Source: Fragum whitleyi (Eukaryota; Mollusca; Bivalvia; Cardiida; Cardiidae). Taken from it: DNA of 64,000 bases. Below the pieces are notes generated by a model that ran no database searches, was not told the origin of the DNA, and was given only the letters and a program-made list of their open reading frames with translations. Shown in pieces: positions 32,636 to 43,402 of this stretch. The translations under genes and the position numbers were made by a program. The stretch lies in contig OX411558.1 of assembly GCA_948146395.1 (NCBI GenBank), positions 49,029,122 to 49,093,121 on the forward strand. The letters run 5' to 3'. Each line of letters starts with the position of its first letter. Within the stretch, counting starts at the first letter, position 1.

Positions 32636-33559
32636 AAAAATGTCTCATACATAAGTAAATCGCAAAGAGGAATGAGCTCATTGTTGCATGCAGCTGCAAA
32701 AGAAGCAAGAGATGGCAATTTAGATATCAAAAAACAAGTACGTCATATTGGAAATGTGTTCTCCAACTCTGTTGAAGTTAGTGCACAGGAAGCAGTGTAT
32801 CTCTTACTTCAAATGCCTCTTACAAGATGTTCTAGAGATGTAGTCTTTGTAAATACTTCTGAACCAAAACAAAGGATCCAACTTTTGAAAGCAAAGAGTG
32901 CTCTTGATGAATTACCAGACTCTTCAACAGATGTTGTCGCTGACAATGTAATCAAAAGATACTCTAGAAGACCAAGATGCCTTGACAACTGGTGTTTGGC
33001 AGATTATATATCTCAGTTAGAGGTCATTTATCCAAAAGAATTGACTGATAATGAAGAAAGAGATATAAATGATGATGATTGTGATGATAATACAGATGAA
33101 CCGCAAGATTTTAAGGATGACCAGACAATCATTGTTTTGAAGAATGGCATTAAGATTAGAAAGAGACAAAACCATAAAGTTATTAGGTATGTACACTTTA
33201 ACAAAAAATCAGATGAGGATAATCATTTCAGAGAAAAACTTTTGTTGTTTCTCCCTTGGAGAAATGAAGCAGCAGATTTATTGGGTAATCATCCAAGTTA
33301 CAAACAGCACTACAACATAAGAAAAAATCAAATTGATATGAAGGCTAAATTTTATGAGCATCATGTTGAAGAATTGGAAATGGCACGTGAAGCTGCAGAA
33401 GATGATTGCAATTCATATGATGATATAGCACCAATGACACAGCAAGCTGAGGCAGAGGCAGAAGCTGACGGTTCATCTGAGGCTGAAAATTTCATGTATT
33501 TTAACCCTGATAGAGCTGTTGAGCATAGAGAATATGACATAGGCATAGAATTAGGTAAT
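32636..33559 (+). pseudogene. Helentron Rep/helicase polyprotein, middle section
   Basis: The frame encodes the region that follows the HUH replication-initiator domain in Helitron/Helentron proteins: YISKSQRGMS, then VEVSAQEAVYLLLQMPLTR, VVFVNTSEP, DNVIKRYSRRP and CLADYISQLEVIYPKE. It then has an acidic linker, FLPWRNEAADLLG and a FNPDRAVEHREYDIG end. The HUH motif and catalytic tyrosines lie upstream in intact elements and are absent here. The similarity stops at about 33559, where a 49-nt hairpin begins. The missing helicase half appears at 45.7 kb on the same strand. It is a dead fragment, either cut from that one by insertion or a separate truncated copy. Confidence 0.82.
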
Positions 33560-33608
33560 AACGATCGCAGATCGTGTCTTGCGAAGCAAGACACGATCAA
33601 AGATCGTT
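33560..33608. repeat. 49-nt near-perfect hairpin at end of Helentron fragment
   Basis: Arms are AACGATC-(GCA)-GATCGTGTCTTGC and GCAAGACACGATC-(AAA)-GATCGTT around a GAA loop: 20 paired bases with one 3x3 internal loop. Just after it comes CGGTAGTACCG and a T-rich tract. The outer 11 bp (AACGATCGCAG) recur inverted at 45682-45692, just before the second Helentron fragment. Confidence 0.85.
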
Positions 33609-34395
33609 TCGCGGTAGTACCGTTTTTTTTTTTGTTTTTTTAAGGAGGATTTTGCCAATGAGTGTTTTAGACCCGACCTATTATTTTTACTATGAAGAAA
33701 AAAAAAGTGATCCTTTTTTCCGGACCTGGGCGCCGCCATCTTGGATTCCAGTAAAACATTTTATCAAAAATACAAGAATCATGAACGCTCTCAGGTTCTC
33801 TAATTACAAAAAATGATCTTTTAAACTGCTCAAGTTAAACGAGAAATTCTAATATACCCGAAAAGATTTTAAAACGTACGAGAAATGAAAGCGAAAGTTG
33901 TTTCGGTTTACATGGTGACGTCGAATATTCGCATTGGTACCCGATTCCGCTTACCGATTCCTTAGGTTGACGTTTTCGATGCCGGAGTCCATAACCTATT
34001 CGTTTGACATCGATAAAGGTAAGTGACTACTTGAAAATCTCAAAGAAATATGATCCCTTTCGATTTTAAACCTTTCTATCTTAAGTCTGCCGGTTTTATT
34101 TCAAAACCCCACCTATTTGAGCAAAACAGACAAGTGAAGTGACTAGTCAACTCGGCTGCATGATTACTCGGCCCATTAACAACTCGCCCCCCCTCCCCCC
34201 CCCCCCCCCCGCAAAGACCCGTAAAGGTCTGTCTGGTCCTTCAAGGTGTTAATGTATATATTTATTTAGTAATGTTTTTTATTTGAAATTGAGCTTTTTC
34301 TCAATGTGTTACTTAAGTGAAATTAACATGATGCTCATATGTGGCGGTATCAAATCATGTTTTTAAATGTTAAATATAGACAAGATTTCTTTCAT
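33609..34395. other. Gene-free stretch with C homopolymer
   Basis: No coding sequence was identified. There are T and A runs near 33620 and 33700, and a C-rich run of about 20 bases near 34185-34210 that may be unstable or a sequencing weak point. Confidence 0.5.
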
Positions 34396-34525
34396 CTGGC
34401 TCGTGGGTCGAGTGGTTAGCAAGCTTGACTCGTAACCTGGTGGTTGGGGGTTCAAGCCCTGGGGATGCAGGTAGTGTATTTGGGCATGGCACTTTACAGC
34501 CAGGGCCCCACCCAGCTGTAAAAGT
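34396..34525 (+). mobile_element. tRNA-derived SINE (family 2), plus strand, short
   Basis: The head has GGGTCGAGTGGTTAGCAAG (A-box-like) and GGGGTTCAAGCCCTGG (B-box-like). A central part TGGGCATGGCACTTTACAGCCAGGGCCCCACCCAGCTGTAAAAG is also seen in the opposite orientation at 49230-49270. The tail is unclear. Confidence 0.7.
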
Positions 34526-35376
34526 GTACACATGTATATGTTCTCTTTGTCCAAATATTTAGACGTTTACACATGCATCTTTCTAAAATCTTTAAGTTTT
34601 TCATGCAACTATCGTGTATATCTGTTTTTTCTCTGTTTCCACTAAAGTGTTTGCTTGGAAACTTTGAACATGCCTCTGTTACCATCATATCAGCTGCTAG
34701 ACAATTCATTACTCTGTTCATGTTAAATTTATATGTTTTCCAATGTCGATATTGGTCTGCTTTTACTATCCAGCTCTGGGATAGGTGGAGTTTCTATGTC
34801 CTCAGACAGCTCTTGTTGGTAAATGTAGCAGTCTTTTTGCAGGGATGTGGAATTCCTTGGGACTGAATTCCTATGCCAATTTGCCAAACATTATCTTTGT
34901 TGGCAGAATTTATAAATACCAGGGCAAATCTGGGTTTACAACAAAAAAAGACAATCAGGCACGTAGCTGCCTTTATGCGAGTACGCAGCTGAATCCACAT
35001 TACTTTGAAATTCAGCCGCGCTCGCCAAATCTGATATTTACCACACTTAAAAATTTATATAGCATATAGCCAAAATCGGCTAGCAAAGGCCGCAAGTAAG
35101 ACCTGCTGTGAAATGTAGACTAGTTGAAATAAACTAAAGGAAAGCTATTCATCTCCATATTTATGCTAAAATAAATGGATTTTCGTTGGTCAAAAAAGCT
35201 CTTTGTAGACCCCAAAACGCAACATGCACCATTTATTTCAAAATTTTCAGGGGGGGAGAGCATGCCCCCTGAACCCCCTAGATTATTTTGAATCCACATC
35301 CTAACCTTTATAGGCTATCCATGCGCCTCACAATTGGTTATCATGAAAAGGGTTCATTTATGCATGCATATCAATA
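34526..35376. other. Unassigned stretch with small open frames
   Basis: Short open frames occur on both strands (for example 34573-34866 +, 34494-34721 -) but none has a recognisable domain, good start context or splice pair. No repeat shared with the window was identified. Confidence 0.4.
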
Positions 35377-35391
35377 CCATGAAGATATTCT
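35377..35391. repeat. Target-site duplication of LINE F, left copy
   Basis: CCATGAAGATATTCT is repeated exactly at 41617-41631. Confidence 0.95.
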
Positions 35392-35955
35392 GCCCCCAGC
35401 TGGGCGGGGGGATAGAAATAGTCGGCTGCCGCCCATGTAGTCAATGGTAAGACCCCTAACAAATGGGCCCGCCTGTTTGCCGTGGGTGGAGACTCGTAAG
35501 GCCGGAAAAGAGGGTCCTGGTAGTTGAGGGAAGCCCAGGGATCTCCAGCTTCTCAACACGCTGCTTTGGCCTCGGCTTCGGCTGAAACGGGAGCCTAGAT
35601 GAGCCCGGTCTAGGCAATCGGCTGGTCGTTTTAGACTGGGGCATCTACTTTTGTTATATAAAAGTGTTGTTAACCTATTGCCATTACTTCATGATGATCA
35701 ACTGTTGTAATATTTTCATGAATCAAACAAACGCAATATGTTGTACCGAAAATGTTCTTTATCCGTATCGGTCTACTCTTTCTTTGTACTATTTTGAAGT
35801 ACAAAATATCAATATGCCCGTATGCCTTATCTTATTTTATATTTTAATTGTATGTTAGTTCTAGTCTATGTAGGCTCATGGGCTAGTTGAGTTGTATTGA
35901 TTGCTTGGTGGGGCTGAGGTGCGCATGGTGGCTTTCAATTTTTGAGGGTGTGTCC

Positions 35956-36090
35956 ATGTGTTCCTTTGCCTATCATACCTATTCGAACGGCTCAATTATA
36001 TCATCCGAGTATCCCTGGCATGGGGAGAAGGAAATCCGCTCTTTCATGTCCCAGTATTGGAACTCCGTGGTGGGTGGGGACTGCGGATGA
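35956..36090 (+). CDS. Possible small upstream ORF in LINE F 5'UTR
   Basis: Same 44-codon ORF as at 4927-5061 in copy B, again ending in a TGA that overlaps the ORF1 ATG. Copy-to-copy differences around it are few, so conservation is not informative by itself. Confidence 0.3.
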   Translation: MCSFAYHTYSNGSIISSEYPWHGEKEIRSFMSQYWNSVVGGDCG

Positions 36091-37573
36091 TGAAGTTACA
36101 AAAACTTAATATGGATTACCAACAAAAAAAACGGCGCAGCGATGAAATTGATGACGACTCTGGATCAAGTTTAAAAGGACAACCATCGTTTCCAAGATTC
36201 CTTGTAATTGAGCAAAGAGAACTTCAAAAGCCCCTAAGTAAATTATCACCATTTATAATTGAAAAGGTTTTGGTTTCTTGTGCGGGACATTTGAAATCTA
36301 TTAAAAAGCTAAGTTCTGGTGCACTTTTGGTTGAATGTGACAGGCCCCAACAAGCTGAAAATCTCCTTAAAATGGAAAAATTCTATGATATTTGGGTCGA
36401 TTGTAAGCCCCATGAAAATTTAAACACTTCAAAAGGCATCATTCGTTGCAAAGACTTGGAAGGAATAACGGAAGATGAAATACTTACGGAACTAGAAGAG
36501 CAAAATGTTACTGCGGTCAAACGGGTATCCATCTTCAGAGATGGTGTTCGAAAGCCAATAAATACTTTTATTTTAACTTTCAATACTGCTATTCTTCCAA
36601 AATCAATTCGTGTAGGATACTTGAATGTTAAAGTAGACCTCTACAATTCCAACCCCCTTCAGTGTTATTGCTGCTTCAAATTTGGCCACCACGAAAAGAA
36701 ATGTAGATTAACTGAAGCTTACTGTAAGCGTTGTGGTGTTCTTGAAAATGATCATGAGTCAGATCCGGATAATTGTCGCAAACCAGCTAAATGTTTAAAT
36801 TGTGGGGGAGATCATGTTTCCACATCAAGATCCTGTCACGTTTGGAAAAAAGAAAAAGAAATAGTAACAATCAAATATAAAGAAGGCCTGTCTTTTCAAG
36901 AAGCTCGTAAAGTTGTAGAAAACAGAATCAATTTGACCAATTCCTATGCAAATATGCAAGAGCAAATAGAGAAAACATAAATAAAGATAAAAATGAATGC
37001 AAGAATTGCCAAGAAATTTTCGGGAAGTTATGTATCATATTTCCCGAAAAGAAAGATGAAATTGCCAAGTTGTTTCCTTCAAATACCCAATCGACAACTT
37101 TAAGTTCGGAAAGCAATCCTTCCACTGTCTCTACAAACAAAACAAAGTCAAATTTAGCTCAAACCTCAACTTTAGAAAACAAGAAATCTGAATCATCCAG
37201 GAAACAAAAACATCCCGAAACTGTGGCCATGGACAAAGTTATTCAAGATGATAAAGCAGACATTATTAAACGCAAACAAGCACAAATACAGCTTGAAAAG
37301 TTAAATCCTCCCGTAGTAACAACCTCAAATCGCTTTCGCGAATTGGATTGTAACGAGGAGGAAAATGAGACGGAGGATAAAATGGAAGAAGATCCTAAAG
37401 ATCAAGATCCTTCGGATTGGAACAACAATCCGGAGGTTTGGAGGGAGCCCCTCCCCGAGTCTAAAGTACTCAATCCCAGCACAAATATTGATATTTCACA
37501 ACCTAAAACAAGTGAACATCCGGTTGTAATTAGGCAAGGTGCAGGTATTATTAAATTATCCAACAAAAAATGA
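36087..37573 (+). pseudogene. LINE F ORF1, gag-like zinc-knuckle protein, frameshifted
   Basis: Homologous throughout to B ORF1, with the three Cys/His knuckles intact (CYCCFKFGHHEKKC and two more). One T is missing near 36954 (AATATGCAAG against AATATTGCAAG in B), so translation stops at 36980, after the knuckles. The other frame continues from there to 37573. The product would keep the RNA-binding half and lose the charged C-terminal third. The stop of the full frame overlaps ORF2 (ATGA at 37570), so the mutation should also remove normal stop/start coupling to ORF2. The start was chosen as for copy B. Confidence 0.92.
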
Positions 37574-40500
37574 ATAATTACATACTTCCAACATTTGTTG
37601 GTATACTTCTCCCTCTAACCTTCATCATGGCGAATAACATTATACAATGGAATTGTCGCAGCATCAAGGCTAATTTTGAAGAACTGAATCTTATAGTTTT
37701 AAAACAAAAACCTGTTGCAGTATGTTTACAAGAAACATTCTTGAAAGACACAGATAAGTTTTCCTTTAAATATCACTCTTGCTATTTAGCTAACTGCACA
37801 GAACGTGACAAAGCATCTGGTGGTGTAGGACTTATTGTTAATAATAATGTTCCTCACCGTCATATAAGTCTAAATACTTCTTTACAAGCAGTAGCTGTAA
37901 GAGTATCTCTTAATAAAACAGTTACAATGTGTTCTATTTATCTTCCCCCTAGTTCCCCTGTAGATGGTAGAAAGCTTGACAATCTTGTCGACCAATTACC
38001 TAAGCCTTTTATACTTATGGGAGATTTCAATTCTCATCATAAGTTATGGGGATGTTCCAATACAGACGACAAAGGTCGTACTGTTGAGGATTTTGTAACT
38101 AGACATGATCTTGTTTTATTAAATGATAAATCTAAAACTTATCTTCATCCTGCAAGTGGAACTTATTCTTCACTGGATTTGACCATTTGTAGTCCCGATA
38201 TCTTTCCAGATTTTAGATGGAAAGTTATCCCTGACCTTCATGGTAGTGATCATTTTCCAATTCAGGTTTCTGAATTAGGACCATCTGTTCAGGAACGTCC
38301 TAGGCGTTGGAAACTCCATAAAGCTAACTGGGATATTTTTAAAACTACTTGTGAGCAATCAATAAATCCAGAAGCCTTTGATGAGTGTGAAGACCCTGCC
38401 GAATTATTTACATCTTTACTTTATTCTGCTGCAGAAAAAGCTATTCCGCAAACATCACCTGATCCAAAAAACCCTAACAAGCCATGGTTTAATGAGGATT
38501 GCAAAAAGGCTATAGCTGAGCGAAAACGTGCTCTCAGAGTATTTGGTTTAAGACCTACAAAAGAAAATCTCTACAAATTTAAAATTGCACGAGCGAAAGC
38601 TCGTAGAACCATAAAACAAAGTAAGCGTTCGTCTTGGAGACAGTATGTTTCTAGATTAAATTCTAGATCTTCTGTCAAAAAGACTTGGGACATGATACGT
38701 AAAATCAGTGGGAAGAACTCATCTCTAAGTGTTGGTCATCTCAAAACAGATGACGATGATACAGTTTCATCAAAACATGATATAGCTAATATCTTAGCAG
38801 ACACATTTGCCAAGAAATCTTCCTCTTCAAATTATTCTCCTACGTTTCAGAAATTTAAAGGTGAGAAAGAAAAGTCGAAACTTAATTTTAGTTCCAAAAA
38901 CCTGGAACACTATAATAGAGACTTTTCCGTTAAAGAGTTGAAGAAAGCTTTGAAAAAGTGTCATGACACTGCCGTAGGTTCTGACAGTATTCATTATCAG
39001 TTCCTAAAACGTTTACCATCTCTCTCCCTACACTGTTTACTTAACATTTATAACCAGGTTTGGAAAACGGGAAGCATTCCAGCATCATGGCGGGAAGCTA
39101 TCGTTATTCCAATACTTAAACCTGGTAAAGATTCCACAAATCCTTCAAATTATCGCCCTATAGCTCTTACTAGTTGCATTTGTAAAAGCATGGAAAGAAT
39201 GGTTAATGACCGTCTTGTCTGGTTTCTTGAAAAGAACCACCTAATTACGGAAGTCCAAAGTGGCTTTCGTAAACAAAGAAGCACTCTTGATCATCTTGTC
39301 CGCTTCGAGACTTTTATTCGAGAAGCCTTTATAAAGAAAGAACACGTTGTTTCTGTGTTTTTTGATCTTGAAAGTGCTTATGATACCACATGGAAGTATG
39401 GAATTATGAAAGACCTCTATGATTTCGGTATTCGAGGTCGCCTTGCCTATTTCATATCTGCTTTTTTGGATGAGCGCCAGTTTCGAGTCCGTGTTGGAGA
39501 TACTTTATCTGATCCTCATGAGCAAGAAATGGGTGTTCCCCAGGGAAGTATTTTGTCAGTGACGCTATTTAGTGTCAAAATTAACAATATCGTTAAAACT
39601 GCTGTCCCTGGCGTTGAATGCTTTCTGTATGTTGATGATTTCTGTATTTGTTACAGATCAAAACATATGTATACCATTGAAAGACAATTGCAACAAGTCT
39701 TGAATAACCTTTCTAAATGGTCCAATGCAAACGGCTTCAAATTTTCCAAGACCAAAACTAAGTGTATGCACTTTTGTCAGTCTAGGAAAATGCATCCTGA
39801 TCCAGAATTGAAATTGGACGGGGTGCCGATTGAAGTTGTAAAAGAGTTTAAATTTTTAGGTCTCCTCTTCGACTCGAAACTTTCTTTCATCCCACATATT
39901 GACAATTTGAAAAATAAGTGCCAAAAAGCACTTAATCTTTTACGTGTTGTATCCAGTATGGACTGGGGAGCTGATAAAAGGGTTTTATTACGCCTTTACA
40001 GGACACTTGTGAGATCAAAGTTAGATTATGGCTGCGTTGTTTATGGCTCTGCACGACCTTCATACCTTCGCAAACTTGATACTTTTCATAATCAAGGCTT
40101 GCGCCTTGCTTTGGGTGCCTTTAGAACATCACCTGTCAATAGTATTTATATTGAAGCTAATGAACCTTCATTGAATCTTAGAAGGAACAAACTCTCATTA
40201 CAATATTATCTAAAACTAAAATCAAATCCTGAGAATCCGACATACAAAGCTGTGTTTGAACCTAAACACAGACGGGATTTTGATAAAAAACCAAGTGCAA
40301 TACCCCCATTTAGTTTACGTTGTGAAGCAGATGTTAACTCTCTAGATTTTGATCTAGAAGACGTGGCAGAACACATTGTTCCTGATGTTCCTTTGTGGAC
40401 GTCAAAAAGCCCCACGTTTCTTTACGATCTTGCTTCTAGCAAAAAGGATACAACCGATCCAACTGTTTTTAAAACAAAGTTTCTAGAAATTAAAGAGAAA

Positions 40501-41313
40501 TACGCATCATATGAAGAGATTTACACAGATGGTTCTAAGAATGAAGAAAAAGTTGCCTCGGCCACTATATTAGAAGGCGAAAAATACCAATTTCGTTTAC
40601 CGAATAACTCTTCAATCTTCTCGGCTGAGCTTAAGGCGATTAATCTCGCACTTGATCATATCATGGAAGAGCGCTTTTCTCGCTATATTATTTTTACTGA
40701 CTCTCTGTCAAGTATGCAGGCTATTGAACATGAGAAAACTGACAATCCCCTTGTCGTAAGACTACTTGACAGTATAGCTCAGCTTAATGATGTTGATCTC
40801 GTTTTTTGCTGGCTTCCTAGCCACGTTGGTATTCATGGTAATGAAGAGGCAGATAAAGCTGCCAAGGAGGCATTATCACTCGAGATTTTACCCTCTGTAG
40901 TACCTTTTACCGATTTTAAACCTTTAATTCATGGTTTCATTCAGGAAGTCTGGAGGAACAGCTGGACTGATCCTGTCAATATTAATAATAAGCTATTTTC
41001 TGTCCGACAGGATCTTGGCGACTGGTTGCCTGGTTACAGGTCAAACCGTCGCGAAGAACTTATCCTGACTCGCTTACGCATTGGTCACACTTACCTCACG
41101 CACTCGTACCTTCTAAAAGGAGAAGATATTCCAATGTGCATTCCTTGCAGCTCCCCTCTTACTGTCAGGCATACTTTTATTGATTGTGTAGATTTCTCTT
41201 TTACAAGAGTTAGATATTTTAGAGTTGACAGTATGAAGGACTTATTTAACCATGTTAAAATTGAGCTGATATTTGATTTCCTGAAGGCTATTAATTTGTA
41301 TAGTAAAATATGA
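37570..41313 (+). CDS. LINE F ORF2, endonuclease-reverse transcriptase-RNase H (intact)
   Basis: A 1247-residue protein for target-primed reverse transcription. The APE-type endonuclease occupies about residues 20-235 (NCRS, CLQET, GDFN near 153, SDH near 225). The RT spans about 450-780 (SNYRPIALTS, DLESAYDTTWK, GVPQGSILS, YVDD at about 687, FKFLGLLFDS). RNase H is about 980-1110 (YTDGSK near 985, SAELKAI, FTDSLSS, SHVGIHGNEEADKAAK). A Cys-rich patch (CIPC..C) lies near the C-terminus. All catalytic residues I can check are present, so it may be functional. The start overlaps the ORF1 stop by 4 nt; MANNIIQWNC 19 codons in is the start shared most closely with copies C and D. Confidence 0.95.
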   Translation: MNNYILPTFVGILLPLTFIMANNIIQWNCRSIKANFEELNLIVLKQKPVAVCLQETFLKDTDKFSFKYHSCYLANCTERDKASGGVGLIVNNNVPHRHISLNTSLQAVAVRVSLNKTVTMCSIYLPPSSPVDGRKLDNLVDQLPKPFILMGDFNSHHKLWGCSNTDDKGRTVEDFVTRHDLVLLNDKSKTYLHPASGTYSSLDLTICSPDIFPDFRWKVIPDLHGSDHFPIQVSELGPSVQERPRRWKLHKANWDIFKTTCEQSINPEAFDECEDPAELFTSLLYSAAEKAIPQTSPDPKNPNKPWFNEDCKKAIAERKRALRVFGLRPTKENLYKFKIARAKARRTIKQSKRSSWRQYVSRLNSRSSVKKTWDMIRKISGKNSSLSVGHLKTDDDDTVSSKHDIANILADTFAKKSSSSNYSPTFQKFKGEKEKSKLNFSSKNLEHYNRDFSVKELKKALKKCHDTAVGSDSIHYQFLKRLPSLSLHCLLNIYNQVWKTGSIPASWREAIVIPILKPGKDSTNPSNYRPIALTSCICKSMERMVNDRLVWFLEKNHLITEVQSGFRKQRSTLDHLVRFETFIREAFIKKEHVVSVFFDLESAYDTTWKYGIMKDLYDFGIRGRLAYFISAFLDERQFRVRVGDTLSDPHEQEMGVPQGSILSVTLFSVKINNIVKTAVPGVECFLYVDDFCICYRSKHMYTIERQLQQVLNNLSKWSNANGFKFSKTKTKCMHFCQSRKMHPDPELKLDGVPIEVVKEFKFLGLLFDSKLSFIPHIDNLKNKCQKALNLLRVVSSMDWGADKRVLLRLYRTLVRSKLDYGCVVYGSARPSYLRKLDTFHNQGLRLALGAFRTSPVNSIYIEANEPSLNLRRNKLSLQYYLKLKSNPENPTYKAVFEPKHRRDFDKKPSAIPPFSLRCEADVNSLDFDLEDVAEHIVPDVPLWTSKSPTFLYDLASSKKDTTDPTVFKTKFLEIKEKYASYEEIYTDGSKNEEKVASATILEGEKYQFRLPNNSSIFSAELKAINLALDHIMEERFSRYIIFTDSLSSMQAIEHEKTDNPLVVRLLDSIAQLNDVDLVFCWLPSHVGIHGNEEADKAAKEALSLEILPSVVPFTDFKPLIHGFIQEVWRNSWTDPVNINNKLFSVRQDLGDWLPGYRSNRREELILTRLRIGHTYLTHSYLLKGEDIPMCIPCSSPLTVRHTFIDCVDFSFTRVRYFRVDSMKDLFNHVKIELIFDFLKAINLYSKI

Positions 41314-41616
41314 TTTTATGTTCTTCTAAATCCATTTTTCCTTTATATTTAAAGGTGTTTCTTTGTATTTAACATTAATATTTAGTGTTCTTTTGAGCAC
41401 TATTTCTTTTTTAGTTTTGAAAGTATAAATAAGTTCTTTGTATTTCTACCGTTTACATATTTTTTATTTCACAATTTACTTCGATTTCTTTTATTATGCT
41501 ATAAATATCTTAGTTTTTTGTTATATATGGTCGTCGCCTTTTGATATTTTAAAAGTTTTGCGCCCAACATGACCTTAGTTGTCGACGGGCCGTAAAACTC
41601 CATCCATTCATTCATT
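41314..41616 (+). promoter_or_regulatory. LINE F 3'UTR with conserved terminal recognition motif
   Basis: The last 60 bp or so (from about 41553: TTTTGCGCCCAACATGACCTTAGTTGTCGACGGGCC) are shared by all LINE copies here that keep a 3' end, in both subfamilies. GCCC and GGGC can pair to close a hairpin. This is probably where the RT recognises its RNA; that role is inferred from known LINE biology. Confidence 0.6.
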
Positions 41617-41631
41617 CCATGAAGATATTCT
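41617..41631. repeat. Target-site duplication of LINE F, right copy
   Basis: Exact repeat of 35377-35391. Confidence 0.95.
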
Positions 41632-41806
41632 TTGAGAGCCTAGTTTTTATTAAAGTTTTTTTCAATAATTTGAAACGTGAGTCTTTTTTACTTTTAAATT
41701 TCAAAGAAATATCAATTTAAGACAGTGTGACACTCATATGTATAAAGAGCATATGATTATTAGATTTATGTAATTCACAAACATTGTTATTTTGTATTTG
41801 GTTTTA

Positions 41807-41882
41807 AGTAACCCTTGTAGTTTAAGGTAAAATGCCTGGGCGCAAGGTACCCAAGAGTTCTGAGTTCAAATCTCAGCAGGGG
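41807..41882 (+). other. tRNA-like sequence (SINE head or tRNA relic)
   Basis: It has a 7-bp acceptor-like pairing (ACCCTTG with CAGGGGT), a perfect T-arm (CTGAG-TTCAAAT-CTCAG) and an A-box-like TAGTTTAAGG. The anticodon arm is poor and position 33 is not T. This is more like a tRNA-derived SINE head or decayed tRNA than a working tRNA gene. Confidence 0.4.
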
Positions 41883-42857
41883 TCAAATTGTAACCAATTA
41901 GATATCAATTTTGTGAAATATATGAATTTAATATAATCAATAGTATTAATATTTTCACCCTTTCCATACTGTTCACAGCAGTGTTGTGGAAATGTGGATC
42001 TTTTCTAAATGTCCCTGGACAAGTTAGAGATGATTTATAACTTGCTCAGGATCAAAAGGAACTTGTCCATAAAAAGTGAGAAGATAGATATTTAGAAAAC
42101 AATGCTTTACTGAAAAAATGCTGGAACATTGCTTAAACATTGAGTATTTTATCTGTTACATCTTTTTGGTACTATTCCAAGATTTGCTCTGATATTCACT
42201 TGTCCAATGACATGTCGAATGATTGTGGGAAGAACTGATACCAAACTGGTTGAAATGTCCCAAAAAATATTAGAATAATTCTGCATTATAGTGATTTTAG
42301 GTGGATGTGGACATCTATTTGGGACAGAGCTCTCATTTGCAAAATTAGGTACCCCCAAACCCTAGTCCAGTGACTACAAAATTTGAAAATACTGTCAAAT
42401 TCACCACTTGTTTTTCTGGAGAAATTGAAATTCAATGCTTTGAAGAAAATATTAACTGGACACTCATTCTAATGTTGAGAGGCCAGGGTTCAATTACCTG
42501 CAGAAAGGATGTTTGATTTGTTTGAGATATTTAACTTTCTGTAGCTGATTTTGTTGGCTAATTTGAACAGGGTTTTATGCTGCTTTCAACATTCTTTCAC
42601 ATCCATTGCGGTGACTGAAGTACCTTAAAACAAATTCCCACAAGTACTTTCATTATATCTTTTCATAGCCTCCAGCTCCAAGGCCTTTTTTAAAAAGATT
42701 GTTGAAAGCCCCATAAACCCAATTCAAACAAAAAAACAAACAAACCAAGGCCTTTTTTGTTCATGATCTTAAAAAGTGAAATATCAATGTATATGAACTA
42801 TTGTATTGTAAATAATGCAGTGATATGTTTCATCATCATGATAATTTTATTCATTTA
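41883..42857. other. Gene-free stretch with a SINE remnant
   Basis: A degraded family 1 SINE 3' half is visible about 42570-42690 (GGGTTTTATGCTGCTTTCAACATTCTTTC, TTTTCATAGCCTCCAGCTCC). The rest is unassigned. Confidence 0.45.
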
Positions 42858-43030
42858 CTTTAAGGTTGTGGACCCGTAATAGTTACTCAACGTTTCGAGA
42901 GTAGTAACCTTTAACAATGTTAACTGAGGTTTCATAATGGTTTTTACTATATCAATATATATGGTCAATATTGTGAATGATCATGAGTTCCGAAATGTTG
43001 CAGAAATATTATGGGTCCACTACCTTAAAG
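42858..43030. mobile_element. Short MITE-like element with 23-bp inverted ends
   Basis: The left end CTTTAAGGTTGTGGACCCGTAAT and right end ATTATGGGTCCACTACCTTAAAG are inverted with two mismatches. The interior is about 125 bp and non-coding. The same end occurs at 53751-53773 and 54043-54065. Confidence 0.75.
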
Positions 43031-43179
43031 CAAATAAGTAAAATTATCTTAAACCTCTGATGAGCACAACATGCTCAAAGTGATCTGATAGGATCACCCT
43101 GAATCCGTTGTCACCTTTGCTGACCCTTTTAAAAGTGTTCTCAAAATTCTGATTGGCCATTGAATATGGGTGTGACATG

Positions 43180-43320
43180 TCTGTCCTTTTAATGCCCCTC
43201 ATGGAAAGATGGGTGGGCATATTATTTTAGGGTCTGTCCGACTGCAAAACTTTATATAACACTAAATGTTTCCAATAAATTCATGGCTATTCAAGTGCAA
43301 ACACATCTTGCTTCACTATG
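43180..43320. repeat. Fragment of hairpin-ended repeat
   Basis: AATGCCCCTCATGGAAAGATGGGTGGGCATATT, then GTCTGTCCGACTGC, then a CAAACACATCTTGCTTCAC ending. Same class as 1759 and 27514. Confidence 0.5.
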
Positions 43321-43402
43321 AAATCTTTGGGCAATATTACCTCCTTAAGCTCTGGGCCAGTTTCAATGAATTTGGCCAGAACATATCTTGAGTGACATTT
43401 TT

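Larger units (their letters stand above)
35392..41616 (+). mobile_element. LINE copy F (I-group, subfamily 1), full length and young
   Basis: A complete 6.2-kb element: GC-rich 5'UTR, ORF1, ORF2, 3'UTR, conserved terminus (GCGCCCAACATGACCTTAGTTGTCGACGGGCC) and a short ATTC tail. It is flanked by a perfect 15-bp target-site duplication. It is nearly identical to copy B. ORF2 is uninterrupted; ORF1 has one missing base. Perfect flanks and near-identity to B argue for recent insertion. APE + RT + RNase H in this order places it with the I/Nimb-type LINEs; the exact clade needs a tree. Confidence 0.97.

Noticed and set aside
34573..34866. Hydrophobic 97-codon ORF as a membrane protein
   Set aside because: Scattered Phe/Leu/Cys typical of AT/T-rich non-coding DNA, no clear TM-loop pattern, and overlapping open frames on the other strand.
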